A stretch of DNA of 64,000 bases from Burkholderiales bacterium (GTDB taxonomy: Bacteria > Pseudomonadota > Gammaproteobacteria > Burkholderiales > Burkholderiaceae_D), in NCBI GenBank assembly GCA_016196925.1, contig JACPWS010000021.1, forward strand, positions 32,998 to 96,997. Reading direction: 5' to 3'. Each line of letters begins with the position of its first letter. The first letter of the stretch is position 1. Positions 1 to 10,464 of this stretch are shown here, piece after piece. Both the position numbers and the translations under genes were made by a program. The notes under the pieces were generated by a model. It did no database searches and was not told where the DNA came from. It saw only the letters and a list, made by a program, of their open reading frames with translations.

Positions 1-45
1 CATTGACTTCATTAAAGAAATTCGCGTTTTGGCCTGCAAATCCGC

Positions 46-74
46 TTGACCCGGCTCAAGTCATCCTCTAAAGT
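46..74 (+). promoter_or_regulatory. Candidate sigma70 promoter of the dcw cluster
   Basis: TTGACC at 46-51 and TAAAGT at 69-74 are separated by 17 bases. The -35 is good and the -10 is weak. The placement makes sense because the MraZ boxes begin at the last bases of the -10, where a bound repressor would block transcription. This is inference from motif match alone. Confidence 0.35.
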
Positions 75-107
75 GGGCAATAGTGTGAAAAAGTGTAATT
101 TTGTGGT
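73..107 (+). promoter_or_regulatory. MraZ operator: four GTGKR-type boxes at exact 10-bp spacing
   Basis: GTGGG (73-77), GTGTG (83-87), GTGTA (93-97) and GTGGT (103-107) each start 10 bases after the one before, so all face the same side of the helix. MraZ is a ring-shaped AbrB-fold protein known to bind tandem TGGG-type direct repeats upstream of its own gene. The array lies about 70 bases before the mraZ start, so autoregulation of the dcw cluster is expected. Confidence 0.8.
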
Positions 108-178
108 GTAAATTCATCGTGATTGCCCGCTTTTCTCAAGTCATCATTCCAATCAAAATCCAGGGTAAAGGTATTAGC

Positions 179-607
179 GTGTTTCAGGGAGCATCCGCAC
201 TCAATCTCGATGCAAAAGGCAGAATGTCTATCCCTGCCCGGCATCGTGACGCGCTGAATGTACAGTGCGAAGGACGCCTCACGCTGACCCGCCATCCCGA
301 CGGTTGCCTGTTGTTGTTTCCGCGTCCGGTGTGGGAGACGCATCGCGAACAGATCGCGGCCTGGCCGATACAGGCGCGCGACTGGAAGCGTATTTTCCTC
401 GGCAACGCTTTCGATGTGGAAATGGATAGCGCCGGGCGCATCTTGTTGGCGCCCGAGTTGCGCAATGCCGTTGGCATGCAGCGCGACCTCATGCTGCTGG
501 GCATGGGCAGTCATTTCGAAATCTGGGATGCAGGCAAATTGGCGGAAAACGAAGCCAAGGCGATCGCAGGCGGCACCCCCGATGTACTCAGCAATTTTTC
601 TTTCTGA
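179..607 (+). CDS. mraZ: Transcriptional regulator MraZ
   Basis: First gene of the dcw cluster. It encodes a 142-residue DNA-binding protein of the SpoVT/AbrB-like MraZ family, which represses its own operon. The protein opens [19 protein letters not shown], the family N-terminus, and a second related half begins near [17 protein letters not shown]; these are the two MraZ repeats. The GTG at 179 is chosen over an in-frame ATG at 101. The upstream 26 residues do not look like MraZ, the ATG lies inside the operator, and AAAGG stands just ahead of the GTG. rsmH follows after 9 bases. Length fits the family. Confidence 0.93.
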   Translation: MFQGASALNLDAKGRMSIPARHRDALNVQCEGRLTLTRHPDGCLLLFPRPVWETHREQIAAWPIQARDWKRIFLGNAFDVEMDSAGRILLAPELRNAVGMQRDLMLLGMGSHFEIWDAGKLAENEAKAIAGGTPDVLSNFSF

Positions 608-616
608 TCGCCGGCG

Positions 617-1576
617 ATGAGTAATCCGCAAGCGGCAGATTTTACGCACCAGACCGTGCTGTTGCACGAGGCTGTCGACGCGCTCGATATTTCCGGTGCG
701 CGCGCTGCCGGCGTGTATGTGGACGGTACTTTCGGGCGCGGCGGCCATAGCCGGCTGATACTGGAGAGGCTGGCGCCGGCCGGCCGCCTGATCGCGTTCG
801 ATAAGGATACCCAGGCCATCGCCAGCGCGGCGCAGATCGCCGATCCCCGTTTTCAGATAGTGCACGACAGTTTCGCCAGCATCGGACTGGCACTGCCAGC
901 CTGCGGCGCTACGCAGGTTGACGGTATTTTAATGGATCTCGGCATCTCTTCGCCGCAGGTGGACGATGCCGCACGTGGCTTCAGTTTCAGGGCCGACGGG
1001 CCGCTCGATATGCGCATGGATACCACGCGCGGCATCTCGGCCGCGGAATGGCTGGCGAGCGCCGATGAAGAGAAAATCAGAGAGGTAATCAAAAATTATG
1101 GGGAAGAACGGTTTGCTTTTCAGATTGCAAAGGCGATTGTTGCTCGCCGGCAGACAGAGTCGATTGCTGGAACCAGGCAGCTCGCTGAAATCGTCGCACA
1201 CGCCGTCAAAACTCGCGAGAAGGGCAAAGACCCGGCAACTCGCACCATTCAGGCTATACGGATTTTCATCAATAAAGAACTTGAAGATCTCGAAATAGGG
1301 CTGGACGCCGCTTTTGCGGCGCTGGCCCCGCACGGAAGAATGGCGGTCATCAGCTTCCATTCTCTGGAAGACAGGATAGTGAAGCAATTTTTCGCTTCTA
1401 AAGTCAACGTGGCGCAACCGGATCGTCGTTTGCCGATCCGTACCGTCGATCTGCCGCAAGCGCAGATGCGCTTGATTAGCCGCGTCAAACCTTCGGCGGC
1501 CGAGGTGAGCGCCAATCCGCGCGCACGTTCCGCTATCTTGCGCGTTGCCGAGCGCCTGCCCGAGGGCGGTGCATGA
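617..1576 (+). CDS. rsmH: 16S rRNA (cytosine(1402)-N(4))-methyltransferase RsmH
   Basis: Formerly mraW. It uses S-adenosylmethionine to N4-methylate C1402 in the decoding centre of 16S rRNA. The 319-residue protein starts with the conserved [13 protein letters not shown], followed by the SAM-binding [13 protein letters not shown] near residues 38-50 and the family block [20 protein letters not shown] near 105-125. [12 protein letters not shown] near residue 243 is also characteristic. It is in its usual place between mraZ and ftsL, and its stop overlaps the ftsL start by four bases. No strong Shine-Dalgarno is seen, so coupling to mraZ translation is likely. Confidence 0.97.
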   Translation: MSNPQAADFTHQTVLLHEAVDALDISGARAAGVYVDGTFGRGGHSRLILERLAPAGRLIAFDKDTQAIASAAQIADPRFQIVHDSFASIGLALPACGATQVDGILMDLGISSPQVDDAARGFSFRADGPLDMRMDTTRGISAAEWLASADEEKIREVIKNYGEERFAFQIAKAIVARRQTESIAGTRQLAEIVAHAVKTREKGKDPATRTIQAIRIFINKELEDLEIGLDAAFAALAPHGRMAVISFHSLEDRIVKQFFASKVNVAQPDRRLPIRTVDLPQAQMRLISRVKPSAAEVSANPRARSAILRVAERLPEGGA

Positions 1577-1848
1577 CGGCGCGCCTGAATATCGTTCTGG
1601 CCATGATACTGATAGGCTGCGCCTTGTCCTTGATTAATGCGCAGTATCAGGCGCGGCGTCTGTTCATAGAGTTGGAGCGCGCCCAGAGTCTGAGTCGGCA
1701 ATATGAATTGCAATGGGCGCAGCTCAAGCTGGATCAGTCGACCTATGGCAAGCATGCGCGGATAGAAGCGAATGCCATCCGCGAACTGGGCATGGTCAGT
1801 CTGACGCCCGATCGCACCCAGTATCTGAAATCGACGGAGCTGAAATGA
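1573..1848 (+). CDS. ftsL: Cell division protein FtsL
   Basis: A 91-residue bitopic membrane protein of the divisome. It forms the FtsQLB complex that activates FtsWI. One hydrophobic segment (about residues 5-20, with [17 protein letters not shown]) is followed by a periplasmic stretch rich in Leu, Glu and Arg that fits the FtsL coiled coil. Sequence conservation in this family is low, so the call rests on size, topology and position between rsmH and ftsI. It overlaps both neighbours by ATGA, implying translational coupling. Confidence 0.9.
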   Translation: MTARLNIVLAMILIGCALSLINAQYQARRLFIELERAQSLSRQYELQWAQLKLDQSTYGKHARIEANAIRELGMVSLTPDRTQYLKSTELK

Positions 1849-3608
1849 GCCGCTCTGCCCATATCCAGCGTACCGCCGCCGCGCGCGGCGTGCCTTTTTC
1901 TTCCAGTCCGGTATTGGATGTGAAATTGCCGACCTGGCGCTCGCGCCTGGTGCTGTTTTTGCTGTTTGCGGCTTTTCTGGCTTTGATGGCGCGCGCCTTG
2001 TGGTTGCAGGGGATGTCCACGGAATTTCTGCAAAAACAGGGCGCCAGCCGTTATGCGCGCACGCTGGAGCTGCCCGCCACGCGCGGAAAAGTCACCGACC
2101 GCAACGGTCAGGTGCTGGCTTCCTCGGTTCCGGTCAAGGCGATCTGGGCGATACCGGATGACGTGCTGGAGGCGCCGAAGGAAAAATTGCAGAAACTCGC
2201 CGCGCTGCTGGAAATGAGCGAGAGCGAATTGCGCAAGAAGCTCGACTCCGACCGCCAGTTCGTGTATCTGAAACGGCAAGTGGAGCCGGAAGTCTCCGAT
2301 AAAGTGCTGGCGCTCGGCATTGCCGGGATAGAGACGCGCAAGGAGTATAAGCGCTTTTATCCGGAAGGCGAAGTTATGGCCCACGTGGTCGGCTTCACCA
2401 ATGTGGAAGATATAGGGCAGGAAGGCATAGAGCTCGCTTCTGAAAAAAATCTGGCCGGCAAGACCGGCAGCCGCCGCGTCATCAAGGACAGGCTGGGGCG
2501 TATCGTGGAAGATATCCAGGCGATACGCGAGCCGCACGACGGCAAAGACCTGACTCTCTCGGTAGACAGCAAGATACAGTACATCGCTTTTACCCACTTG
2601 AAAGAAGCGCTAGAAAAGCATCAGGCCAAGGCCGGCGGCGCGGTGGTGCTGGACGCCAAAACCGGTGAAGTGCTGGCCCTGGTAAATTTGCCCAGCTATA
2701 ACCCGAATGACCGTTCGGTGCTGACCGGCGCGCAATTGCGCAACCGTGTCATGACCGACACCTTCGAGCCCGGCTCCACCATGAAGCCGTTCACCGTCGC
2801 GCTGGCGTTGGAGACCGGCCGAGTCACGCCGGACACCGTATTTCAGACCGCTCCCGGGTTTATGACTATAGGCACCGCCACCATCCACGATGCGCATAAA
2901 CAGGGGGCGCTGACGGTGGCGCAGGTGATACAGAAATCGTCGAACATCGGCACGGTCAAGATGGCTTTGCAGATGCCGCCGCAGGAAATGTGGGAATTGT
3001 TTACCACGGTCGGTTTCGGCCAGCAGCCGAAGTTCGGCTTCCCTGGCGCCGTGGCCGGGCGCTTGCGCAATTACAAAACCTGGCGTCCGATCGAGCAAGC
3101 CACCATGAGTTACGGCCACGGGGTATCGGTGTCGCTGATACAGATGGCGCGCGCCTACATGATTTTTGCGCGCGACGGCGACATGATCCCGCTGACTTTC
3201 CAGAAGTCGAACGAGACGCCGGCCGGGCATCGCGTGATTTCTGAGAAAACGGCGCGGCAGATGCGCCTGATGATGGAGGCGGTTACCGAGCCGGGCGGCA
3301 CCGCGACCAAGGCCCGCATCGCCGGCTACCGCGTGGCCGGCAAGACCGGTACTGCACACAAGCTGGAAGGCGGCCGTTACGTGAACAAATATGTCGGCGA
3401 TTTCATCGGCTTTGCACCGGTCTCGAATCCGCGCGTGATCGTCGCCGTGATGATAGATGAACCGACTACCGGCGGCCATTACGGCGGCGACGTTGCGGCT
3501 CCGGTGTTCGCGGCGATTACCGCGAACGTCTTGCGCTCGATGAACGTGGCTCCCGATTCTTCTATCACCAGCATCATTCCTGACAACAGCGTACAGGAGA
3601 GCATGTAA
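1845..3608 (+). CDS. ftsI: Peptidoglycan D,D-transpeptidase FtsI (PBP3)
   Basis: Septal class B penicillin-binding protein that cross-links peptidoglycan with FtsW. The start at 1845 overlaps the ftsL stop (ATGA) and gives 587 residues; an in-frame ATG at 1713 lies inside ftsL and is rejected. The order is: short cytoplasmic tail, transmembrane helix at about residues 32-52, pedestal domain, transpeptidase domain. All three active-site motifs are present: STMK with nucleophile Ser311, SSN at 365-367 and KTGT at 500-503. The stop codon overlaps the murE start by one base. Confidence 0.98.
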   Translation: MSRSAHIQRTAAARGVPFSSSPVLDVKLPTWRSRLVLFLLFAAFLALMARALWLQGMSTEFLQKQGASRYARTLELPATRGKVTDRNGQVLASSVPVKAIWAIPDDVLEAPKEKLQKLAALLEMSESELRKKLDSDRQFVYLKRQVEPEVSDKVLALGIAGIETRKEYKRFYPEGEVMAHVVGFTNVEDIGQEGIELASEKNLAGKTGSRRVIKDRLGRIVEDIQAIREPHDGKDLTLSVDSKIQYIAFTHLKEALEKHQAKAGGAVVLDAKTGEVLALVNLPSYNPNDRSVLTGAQLRNRVMTDTFEPGSTMKPFTVALALETGRVTPDTVFQTAPGFMTIGTATIHDAHKQGALTVAQVIQKSSNIGTVKMALQMPPQEMWELFTTVGFGQQPKFGFPGAVAGRLRNYKTWRPIEQATMSYGHGVSVSLIQMARAYMIFARDGDMIPLTFQKSNETPAGHRVISEKTARQMRLMMEAVTEPGGTATKARIAGYRVAGKTGTAHKLEGGRYVNKYVGDFIGFAPVSNPRVIVAVMIDEPTTGGHYGGDVAAPVFAAITANVLRSMNVAPDSSITSIIPDNSVQESM

Positions 3609-5140
3609 TGGTTCACGACTCTTTATCCATGAATGAAATAGTAGCTTGGCTCAGAGCGGTCGCGCCGGCGGCGCAACTGAGTTCCGATTCCCGCGCGATA
3701 CGACAAGGCGACGTATTCTTCGCGTTTCCGGTGGCGGCGCAAGCCGGCGACGGCCGGCGACATATCCGTGACGCCATCGCCAACGGTGCGGCGGCAGTAG
3801 TCTATGAAGCCGACAATTTCAGCTGGGATGAGGCGCTGCAGATTCCTCGCCGGGCCGTGCCGGATTTAATGCGGCAGGTCGGTTGTATCGCCAGCGTCTG
3901 GCATGAGGTACCGGATCAGGCCATGTTCAGCGTGGCGGTGACCGGCACCAACGGCAAGACTTCCTGCTCGCAGTGGCTGGCGAAAGCTTTTTCGTTAACT
4001 GCCACGGATAGCGCCGTGGTCGGTACCCTCGGCGTGGGGCTGTACCGGAACGGCGTCTTGAAGAATCTGGAAGAAACCGGTTTCACCACCCCCGACGCCG
4101 TCAGCCTGCAGCGCAAACTGGCGCAATTGCGCGACCAGGGGGCGCAGGCATTGGCAATAGAAGCTTCATCGATAGGCTTGCAGCAAGGCCGTTTGAATGG
4201 CTTGCATTTCGACGTCGCTGTGCTGACCAATCTGACGCGCGACCATCTCGACTACCATGGCGACATGGATGCTTATGCAGAAGCGAAAACCATGTTGTTC
4301 GACTGGCCGTCGCTCGGTGCGGCCGTCGTCAATCTGGATGATCCCTACGGCGCAACATTGCTGGAACACTTAAGGCTCACGCAGCCGCATACCCGCTTGC
4401 TCGGCTATAGCCTCGAGCAGAGCGCCTGCCCTGGAGTGGAAATGCTGAGCGCCAGCCATCTGCGCACTACCCATAGCGGCACCAGTTTTCATCTTGATTC
4501 GCCTTTCGGTTCCGGCCTGGTCAAGACCCAGCTGATAGGCCGCTTTAACGTCAGCAACATACTGGCTGTGCTGGCCGTCATGCTGAGCAAGGGGATAGCC
4601 TGGAACAAGGCGGTCGCCATCATCGAGAAGCTGACGCCGGTTCCCGGCCGTATGCAGTTGCTCGGTACGGCCGGCCATGTGATGGTCGTGATCGACTACG
4701 CCCACACCCCGGATGCGCTGGAAAAGACCCTGGAAACCCTGCAGCACGTGGCGCTGGAAAGAGGCGGTGCTTTGTGGTGCGTCTTCGGCTGCGGCGGCGA
4801 CCGCGACCCCGGCAAGCGCCCGCAAATGGGCAAGATCGCCCAGCTGGCGCAGCACGTTGTCGTGACCAGCGACAATCCGCGCAGCGAAAATCCCGATGCG
4901 ATCATTCAGGATATTTTGCTGGGGATGGATACGACTCCCCAGGTGATAGCGGACCGCGCCAATGCGATCCTGTACGCGATCAAGCACGCAGGCAATCAAG
5001 ATGTGGTGCTGCTGGCGGGCAAGGGGCATGAGACTTACCAGGACATCAAGGGAAAGAAGTGGCCGTTTTCCGATGAAGAGCACGCCTCGCTGGCGCTGGC
5101 GACCATCGCCACCAGCGCCAATCTGAAGAAGGCGAATTGA
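3608..5140 (+). CDS. murE: UDP-MurNAc-tripeptide synthetase MurE (meso-diaminopimelate-adding)
   Basis: Cytoplasmic ligase that adds the third stem-peptide residue to UDP-MurNAc-L-Ala-D-Glu. The 510-residue protein has the Mur ligase ATP loop GTNGKTS at 113-119, and DNPR at 422-425, the signature of enzymes using meso-diaminopimelate rather than lysine. Three Mur domains (UDP-binding, ATPase, C-terminal) are present at normal length. The start at 3608 shares one base with the ftsI stop; another in-frame ATG at 3629 is possible. The stop overlaps the murF start. Confidence 0.97.
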   Translation: MVHDSLSMNEIVAWLRAVAPAAQLSSDSRAIRQGDVFFAFPVAAQAGDGRRHIRDAIANGAAAVVYEADNFSWDEALQIPRRAVPDLMRQVGCIASVWHEVPDQAMFSVAVTGTNGKTSCSQWLAKAFSLTATDSAVVGTLGVGLYRNGVLKNLEETGFTTPDAVSLQRKLAQLRDQGAQALAIEASSIGLQQGRLNGLHFDVAVLTNLTRDHLDYHGDMDAYAEAKTMLFDWPSLGAAVVNLDDPYGATLLEHLRLTQPHTRLLGYSLEQSACPGVEMLSASHLRTTHSGTSFHLDSPFGSGLVKTQLIGRFNVSNILAVLAVMLSKGIAWNKAVAIIEKLTPVPGRMQLLGTAGHVMVVIDYAHTPDALEKTLETLQHVALERGGALWCVFGCGGDRDPGKRPQMGKIAQLAQHVVVTSDNPRSENPDAIIQDILLGMDTTPQVIADRANAILYAIKHAGNQDVVLLAGKGHETYQDIKGKKWPFSDEEHASLALATIATSANLKKAN

Positions 5141-6540
5141 TGCAATTTTCACTGAAACAATTGCAGACCGTCTTGAGCGGGGCTAGTGTCAGCTCGGATG
5201 CGCTGGTATCCGGCCTGAGCACCGACAGTCGCAAGATCAAGCCGGGGGATTTGTTTGTCGCCTTGCGCGGCGAACATTTCGACGCCCACGATTTTCTGCC
5301 GCAAGTCGCCGCCTCCGGCGCCGCTGCCGTGGTTGCCGAACATCTACCGGAAAATTTTTCTTTGCCGGCCTTGCTGGTGCCCGACGCCAAGATGGCGCTG
5401 GCGGAAATCGGCCGTTACTGGCGCCGGCAATTCAGCTTGCCGGTGATCGGCGTCACCGGCAGCAACGGCAAAACCACGGTCAAGGAAATGATCGCCGCCA
5501 TCTTGGCGGCCGCCTATGGCGAGGAACGGCGCCTGGCGACCAGCGGCAATCTGAACAATGAAATCGGCGTCCCTATGACCATGCTGCGCTTGCATGCCGG
5601 GCATCAGGCCGCAGTCATAGAGATGGGCATGAACCACCCCGGCGAAATCGCCTTGCTGGCTTCGGTGGCATTGCCAACGGTGGTCCTGGTCAACAATGCG
5701 CAGCGCGAACACCAGGAATTCATGCAAACCGTGCAGGCGGTGGCGCAGGAAAACGGCGCCGCCATACGTGCCTTGCCGGATGACGGGGTGGCGGTATTTC
5801 CGGCCGACGCTGCCTACAGCGCCTTGTGGCGCAGCTATGCAAACGAAAGTGCGGCACGCAAGGTGCTCAGCTTCGGTTTGTCCGGTGGCGCCGATGTGCA
5901 GGGCAGTTATCAGGCCAACGAATTCGGCAGCGCGCTGCAGATACGCATCGCTGCGCAGACTTTCGCGCTGCAACTGCATGCGGCGGGCGAGCACAACGTC
6001 ATGAATGCGCTGGCCGCCGCCGCCTGCTGTGCGGCGATAGGCATAGACCATCAGACGATCGCCCGCGGCCTGGAAGCGTTTCAACCGGTCAGCGGTCGCT
6101 TGCAGCGCAAGCAGGCGCCTAACGGTAGGACCGTGATCGACGATACCTATAATGCCAACCCCGATTCCGTGCGCGCCGCCATCGATGTGCTGTCGCAGAT
6201 GGGCGGCGACAGCGCGCTGGTATTGGGAGATATGGGCGAAGTCGGCGACGAAGGAGTGCAGTTTCATGAGGAAATCGGCAACTACGCACGCGAGCGCGGC
6301 GTAGCGCATTTGCTGGTGCTCGGCGAACTGGTGCAGCATGCGGCCCGCGCTTTCGGCGCAGGCGCCCGGCACTTTTCCGAGATCGGCGAATTATTATCGG
6401 CGCTCGATGCGGAGCTGAGCGGCAAGACGACCGTGCTGGTCAAGGGTTCGCGCTTCATGAAGATGGAGCGCGTGGTCGCCCATCTGCTGGCGACGCCAGG
6501 AACAAATTCATTACAACAAGAAACTAAAGGAAATCACTAG
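5140..6540 (+). CDS. murF: UDP-MurNAc-tripeptide--D-alanyl-D-alanine ligase MurF
   Basis: Adds D-Ala-D-Ala to complete the UDP-MurNAc-pentapeptide. The protein is 466 residues from the ATG at 5140, which forms TGATG with the murE stop; a TTG three bases earlier would add one residue. The ATP loop GSNGKTT is at 107-113. [10 protein letters not shown] and the later [10 protein letters not shown] are both typical of MurF. D-Ala-D-Ala comes from Ddl, encoded 8 kb downstream in the same cluster. mraY begins one base after the stop. Confidence 0.97.
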   Translation: MQFSLKQLQTVLSGASVSSDALVSGLSTDSRKIKPGDLFVALRGEHFDAHDFLPQVAASGAAAVVAEHLPENFSLPALLVPDAKMALAEIGRYWRRQFSLPVIGVTGSNGKTTVKEMIAAILAAAYGEERRLATSGNLNNEIGVPMTMLRLHAGHQAAVIEMGMNHPGEIALLASVALPTVVLVNNAQREHQEFMQTVQAVAQENGAAIRALPDDGVAVFPADAAYSALWRSYANESAARKVLSFGLSGGADVQGSYQANEFGSALQIRIAAQTFALQLHAAGEHNVMNALAAAACCAAIGIDHQTIARGLEAFQPVSGRLQRKQAPNGRTVIDDTYNANPDSVRAAIDVLSQMGGDSALVLGDMGEVGDEGVQFHEEIGNYARERGVAHLLVLGELVQHAARAFGAGARHFSEIGELLSALDAELSGKTTVLVKGSRFMKMERVVAHLLATPGTNSLQQETKGNH

Positions 6541-6541
6541 C

Positions 6542-7711
6542 ATGTTGCTCTGGCTGGCAGAATATTTTAAACAAGACCTGGGATTGCTGCGCGTCTTCGG
6601 GTTTATTACCTTTCGCGCAGTGTTTGCCACCATGACAGCGATTTCTATCGGTATTTTTTCCGGTCCGGCCGTGATACGCATGCTGACCCGTTTGAAGGTG
6701 GGGCAGGCGGTGCGCAGTTATGGCATGGAAACGCATCTGGTCAAGTCCGGTACGCCGACCATGGGCGGAGCGCTGATCTTGCTTTCCATAGGCATCTCGA
6801 CTTTGCTGTGGGCCGATCTCAGCAATCGTTTCATCTGGGTGGTGATGATAGTCACGCTCGGCTTCGGCGCCGTCGGCTGGGTCGACGATTACCGCAAAGT
6901 GGTCTACAAAGATCCGGAAGGCATGCGCTCCAGGGAAAAATATTTCTGGCAATCGGTGATCGGCATCGTGGCCGCGGTCTACCTGGCGTTCTCAGTGTCG
7001 GCGCCCAGCAATACCAAAGTGTGGGAATTGTTCGTCGCCTGGGTGCAGTCGGGCTTCAGCATGGATTTGCCGCCTAAGGCGGATTTGATCGTGCCTTTCT
7101 TCAAATCGATCAGCTATCCGCTTGGCGTGTGGGGCTTTATTGCGCTGACTTATTGCGTGATCGTCGGCACCAGCAACGCTGTCAATTTCACCGATGGCCT
7201 GGATGGGCTGGCGATCATGCCGACCATCATGGTCGGCTCCGCATTAGGCTTGTTCGCCTACCTGAGCGGGCACGTCGGTTATTCCAAGTATCTGTTGATA
7301 CCGCACATACCGGGCGCCGGCGAGTTGCTGATCTTTTGCGGCGCCATGGCCGGCGCCGGGCTGGCATTTTTATGGTTTAACGCGCATCCGGCGCAAGTGT
7401 TCATGGGCGACGTCGGCGCGCTGGCGCTCGGCGGCGCGCTCGGCACGATCGCTGTGATCGTGCGTCAGGAAATCGTCTTGTTCATCATGGGCGGCGTGTT
7501 CGTGGCGGAAACCGTATCGGTGATGTTGCAGGTGACTTACTTCAAATACACCAAGAGAAAATACGGCGAAGGCCGCCGTCTGTTTCTGATGGCGCCGCTG
7601 CATCATCACTTCGAAAAGAAAGGCTGGAAGGAAACGCAGGTCGTCGTGCGCTTCTGGATCATCACGATGTTGCTGGTGCTGGTGGGCTTGTCGTCGCTGA
7701 AGTTGCGTTGA
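6542..7711 (+). CDS. mraY: Phospho-N-acetylmuramoyl-pentapeptide transferase MraY
   Basis: Integral inner-membrane enzyme that transfers phospho-MurNAc-pentapeptide to undecaprenyl phosphate, making lipid I. The 389-residue protein has about ten hydrophobic segments. It carries the family motifs KSGTPTMGG (near residue 67), the DDYRK block (near 117) and [10 protein letters not shown] (near 216), which contain the acidic residues of the catalytic site, plus the histidine-rich APLHHHFE loop near 352. Length fits the family. A 39-base gap separates it from murD, one of the few clear gaps in this part of the cluster. Confidence 0.98.
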   Translation: MLLWLAEYFKQDLGLLRVFGFITFRAVFATMTAISIGIFSGPAVIRMLTRLKVGQAVRSYGMETHLVKSGTPTMGGALILLSIGISTLLWADLSNRFIWVVMIVTLGFGAVGWVDDYRKVVYKDPEGMRSREKYFWQSVIGIVAAVYLAFSVSAPSNTKVWELFVAWVQSGFSMDLPPKADLIVPFFKSISYPLGVWGFIALTYCVIVGTSNAVNFTDGLDGLAIMPTIMVGSALGLFAYLSGHVGYSKYLLIPHIPGAGELLIFCGAMAGAGLAFLWFNAHPAQVFMGDVGALALGGALGTIAVIVRQEIVLFIMGGVFVAETVSVMLQVTYFKYTKRKYGEGRRLFLMAPLHHHFEKKGWKETQVVVRFWIITMLLVLVGLSSLKLR

Positions 7712-7750
7712 TTTTTATAGTCGAGATAGTCTGGATTTTATTTGGAACGC

Positions 7751-9250
7751 ATGGATTTTTCTGGAAAACACGTATTGGTTCTGGGGCTGGGTGAAACCGG
7801 CCTGGCGATGGCGCGTTGGCTGCTGCGCTGCGGCGCGCGCCTGCGCGTTGCCGATACGCGGCCGGCGCCCGATCGTTTGACGAACTTGCGTGCCTTGTCG
7901 GATCAGCTAGAGTTTGTCGGCGGTGAATTTACCGGCGCTTTGCTGGACGGGATAGATCTGGTCGCGGTCAGCCCCGGCCTCTCGCCTTTGGCCGAATTGC
8001 GGGACTTGGTACCGCTGTTGCAAGAACGGGGAATCCCGTTGTGGGGCGAGATCGAGCTGTTTGCTCAGGCATTGGCGGCACTGAAAGCCGGGCGCGCTTA
8101 TCAACCGAAGCTCATTGCGATTACCGGCACCAATGGTAAGACAACCGTCACCAGCCTGGTCGGTTTGCTGTGCGAACGCGCCGGTCTGACGATCCGTGTG
8201 GCCGGCAATATCAGCCCGGCCGCGCTGGATGTCTTGTGCGAGGAGCTGGATAAAGACAATTTGCCGCAAGTCTGGGTGTTGGAGCTATCCAGCTTTCAAT
8301 TGCACACCACTTACAGTTTGCAGGCCGATGCGGCGACCGTACTGAATATCACGCAGGATCACCTCGACTGGCATGGCGACCTGGCGGCCTATTGCGCCGA
8401 CAAGGCTAGAATTTTCGGCGCGCAAACCGTGCAAGTGCTGAACCGCGACGATGTGCTGGTGATGGCGATGGCCAAACCCCTGTCCACCGTGGTCGGCTTT
8501 GGCGTGCACGCGCCGGAGCAGGCCGGTGATCTCGGCATATTGAACGAGCACGGTATGCTGTGGCTGGCAGCGGCCAGCGCCGCGGAAGAAACGTCGAACG
8601 CCGGCCGGCGTCGCAAAAAAGAAATCGCTGAGGCGCCGCCCACGGTTACGCGCCTGATGCCGGCCGACGCCTTGCAGATACGCGGCCAGCATAACGCCAG
8701 CAATGCGCTGGCGGCATTGGCGCTGTGTCGCGCCATCGGCCTGCCTTTCGCGCCCTTGTTGCATGGCTTGCGCGAATATAAGGGCGAGCCGCACCGCGTG
8801 GAACTGGTCGCCAGCATCGCCGGGGTCGATTATGTCGACGACAGCAAGGGCACCAATGTCGGCGCCACCGTGGCAGCCCTGAAGGGTTTGGGGATATCGT
8901 CCGCGGCGCAGCACAAGCGCATCATCCTGATCGCCGGCGGCGAGGGCAAGGGCCAGGACTTCGCGCCGCTGGCCGATCCGGTCGCGCGCCATGCCAAGGC
9001 GGTGCTGTTAATCGGCAAGGCGGCCGATGATATCCGCCAGGCGCTGCTTCGCGTCGACGTCTTGCTACAGGATTACGCCACGCTGGAGCGGGCGGTAGAG
9101 GCAGCGGCGGCGATGGCGCTGGACGGCGATATCGTCTTGCTGTCGCCGGCTTGCGCCAGCCTGGATATGTTCCGCAATTACGCCCATCGCGCTCAGGTGT
9201 TCGTCGACGCTGTGCGTGACATTGCCCTCGCGCGCGGAGAGGTTTGCTGA
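7751..9250 (+). CDS. murD: UDP-MurNAc-L-alanine--D-glutamate ligase MurD
   Basis: Cytoplasmic ligase that adds D-glutamate, the second stem residue. From the ATG at 7751 the protein is 499 residues and opens [19 protein letters not shown], a Rossmann start typical of MurD. An in-frame TTG at 7742 would add three residues. The ATP loop GTNGKTT is at 126-132, and [11 protein letters not shown] appears later. It is longer than the E. coli enzyme (438 residues), partly from a low-complexity insert around residues 275-300 ([19 protein letters not shown]). The stop overlaps ftsW by one base. Confidence 0.96.
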   Translation: MDFSGKHVLVLGLGETGLAMARWLLRCGARLRVADTRPAPDRLTNLRALSDQLEFVGGEFTGALLDGIDLVAVSPGLSPLAELRDLVPLLQERGIPLWGEIELFAQALAALKAGRAYQPKLIAITGTNGKTTVTSLVGLLCERAGLTIRVAGNISPAALDVLCEELDKDNLPQVWVLELSSFQLHTTYSLQADAATVLNITQDHLDWHGDLAAYCADKARIFGAQTVQVLNRDDVLVMAMAKPLSTVVGFGVHAPEQAGDLGILNEHGMLWLAAASAAEETSNAGRRRKKEIAEAPPTVTRLMPADALQIRGQHNASNALAALALCRAIGLPFAPLLHGLREYKGEPHRVELVASIAGVDYVDDSKGTNVGATVAALKGLGISSAAQHKRIILIAGGEGKGQDFAPLADPVARHAKAVLLIGKAADDIRQALLRVDVLLQDYATLERAVEAAAAMALDGDIVLLSPACASLDMFRNYAHRAQVFVDAVRDIALARGEVC

Positions 9251-10464
9251 TGAAGCAGCTATTGCTCCCGTTCCAGCGCTGGTCGCCGTTTTCAGCGGCG
9301 CCCGCCACGCAATTGGTCAAGCGTTCGAGGATGATGGAGTACGATCAGCCGCTGGTGTGGGTCACGATGATACTGATGCTGTTCGGCATGGTGATGGTGT
9401 ATTCCGCTTCCATCTCTCTGCCAGATTCTCCTAAATACGCCAACTACAAGAATGCGCATTTCCTGATCCGCCAGGCTATGTTCGTCAGCGTTTCCATCCT
9501 CGCTGCGATCTTCACCTTTCGCATCCCGCTGGCGGTCTGGCAAAAACTGGCGCCTTATCTGTTTGTCGGCACCCTGATTTTATTGATGGCGGTCTTGATT
9601 CCCGGCCTCGGTAAAGGCGTGAACGGCGCCAAGCGCTGGCTCTCGTTCAAGGTGTTCAATCTGCAACCGTCGGAATTGATGAAGTTATTCATGGTGCTGT
9701 ATGCCGCCGATTACACCGTGCGCAAGCAGGAATACATGCATAAGCTGACCAAGGGTTTCGTTCCCATGTTGCTGGCGGTGGGCGTGGTCGGTCTATTGCT
9801 GCTGCTGGAGCCGGACATGGGCGCGTTCGGTGTGATCGTCTGCATCGCCATGGGCATCTTGTTTCTGGGTGGGATCAACGGCGTATGGTTCGGTGGCATC
9901 GCGGTGACACTGGTCGGTATCTTCAGTATGATTATCCTGTTCTCGCCGTGGCGGCGCGAGCGCATTTTTGCCTACCTGAACCCCTGGGAAGAGCAAAACG
10001 CGCTCGGCAAGGCTTACCAGCTGTCGCATTCGCTGATCGCATTCGGCCGCGGCGAACTATTCGGCGTCGGCCTCGGCGCCAGCGTAGAGAAATTGCATTA
10101 CCTGCCGGAAGCGCATACCGATTTTCTGCTGGCCGTGATAGGCGAAGAATTGGGGTTTGCCGGCGTGCTGGTGGTGGTCTTGCTGTTTTACTGGATATTG
10201 AAGCGCGCGTTCGAAATCGGGCGTCAGGCGATTGCGCTGGAGCAGACCTTTGCCGGATTGACCGCCAAGGGCATAGGCATCTGGATAGGCGTGCAAGCCT
10301 TCATCAATATGGGCGTCAATCTCGGCTTGCTGCCGACCAAGGGCTTGACTTTGCCGCTGATGAGTTACGGCGGCTCCGGGGTGATGATTAACTGTGTCGG
10401 CCTGGCCATCTTGCTGCGCGTCGATTATGAAAACCGGGTGCTGATGCGCGGAGGCCGCGTATGA
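9250..10464 (+). CDS. ftsW: Peptidoglycan glycosyltransferase FtsW (SEDS family)
   Basis: Multi-pass SEDS protein that polymerises lipid II at the septum together with FtsI. From the ATG at 9250 (TGATG with the murD stop) it has 404 residues and about ten membrane segments. Family motifs include MVYSASI near residue 50, NGAKRWLS near 124, [10 protein letters not shown] near 187 and the C-terminal [17 protein letters not shown] at 9244 is a weaker alternative start. murG overlaps its end by ATGA. Confidence 0.97.
   Translation: MKQLLLPFQRWSPFSAAPATQLVKRSRMMEYDQPLVWVTMILMLFGMVMVYSASISLPDSPKYANYKNAHFLIRQAMFVSVSILAAIFTFRIPLAVWQKLAPYLFVGTLILLMAVLIPGLGKGVNGAKRWLSFKVFNLQPSELMKLFMVLYAADYTVRKQEYMHKLTKGFVPMLLAVGVVGLLLLLEPDMGAFGVIVCIAMGILFLGGINGVWFGGIAVTLVGIFSMIILFSPWRRERIFAYLNPWEEQNALGKAYQLSHSLIAFGRGELFGVGLGASVEKLHYLPEAHTDFLLAVIGEELGFAGVLVVVLLFYWILKRAFEIGRQAIALEQTFAGLTAKGIGIWIGVQAFINMGVNLGLLPTKGLTLPLMSYGGSGVMINCVGLAILLRVDYENRVLMRGGRV

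Noticed and set aside
101..178. Upstream ATG giving MraZ 26 extra residues
   Set aside because: It lies inside the MraZ operator, the added residues are not MraZ-like, and the GTG at 179 has a ribosome site and gives the family length.
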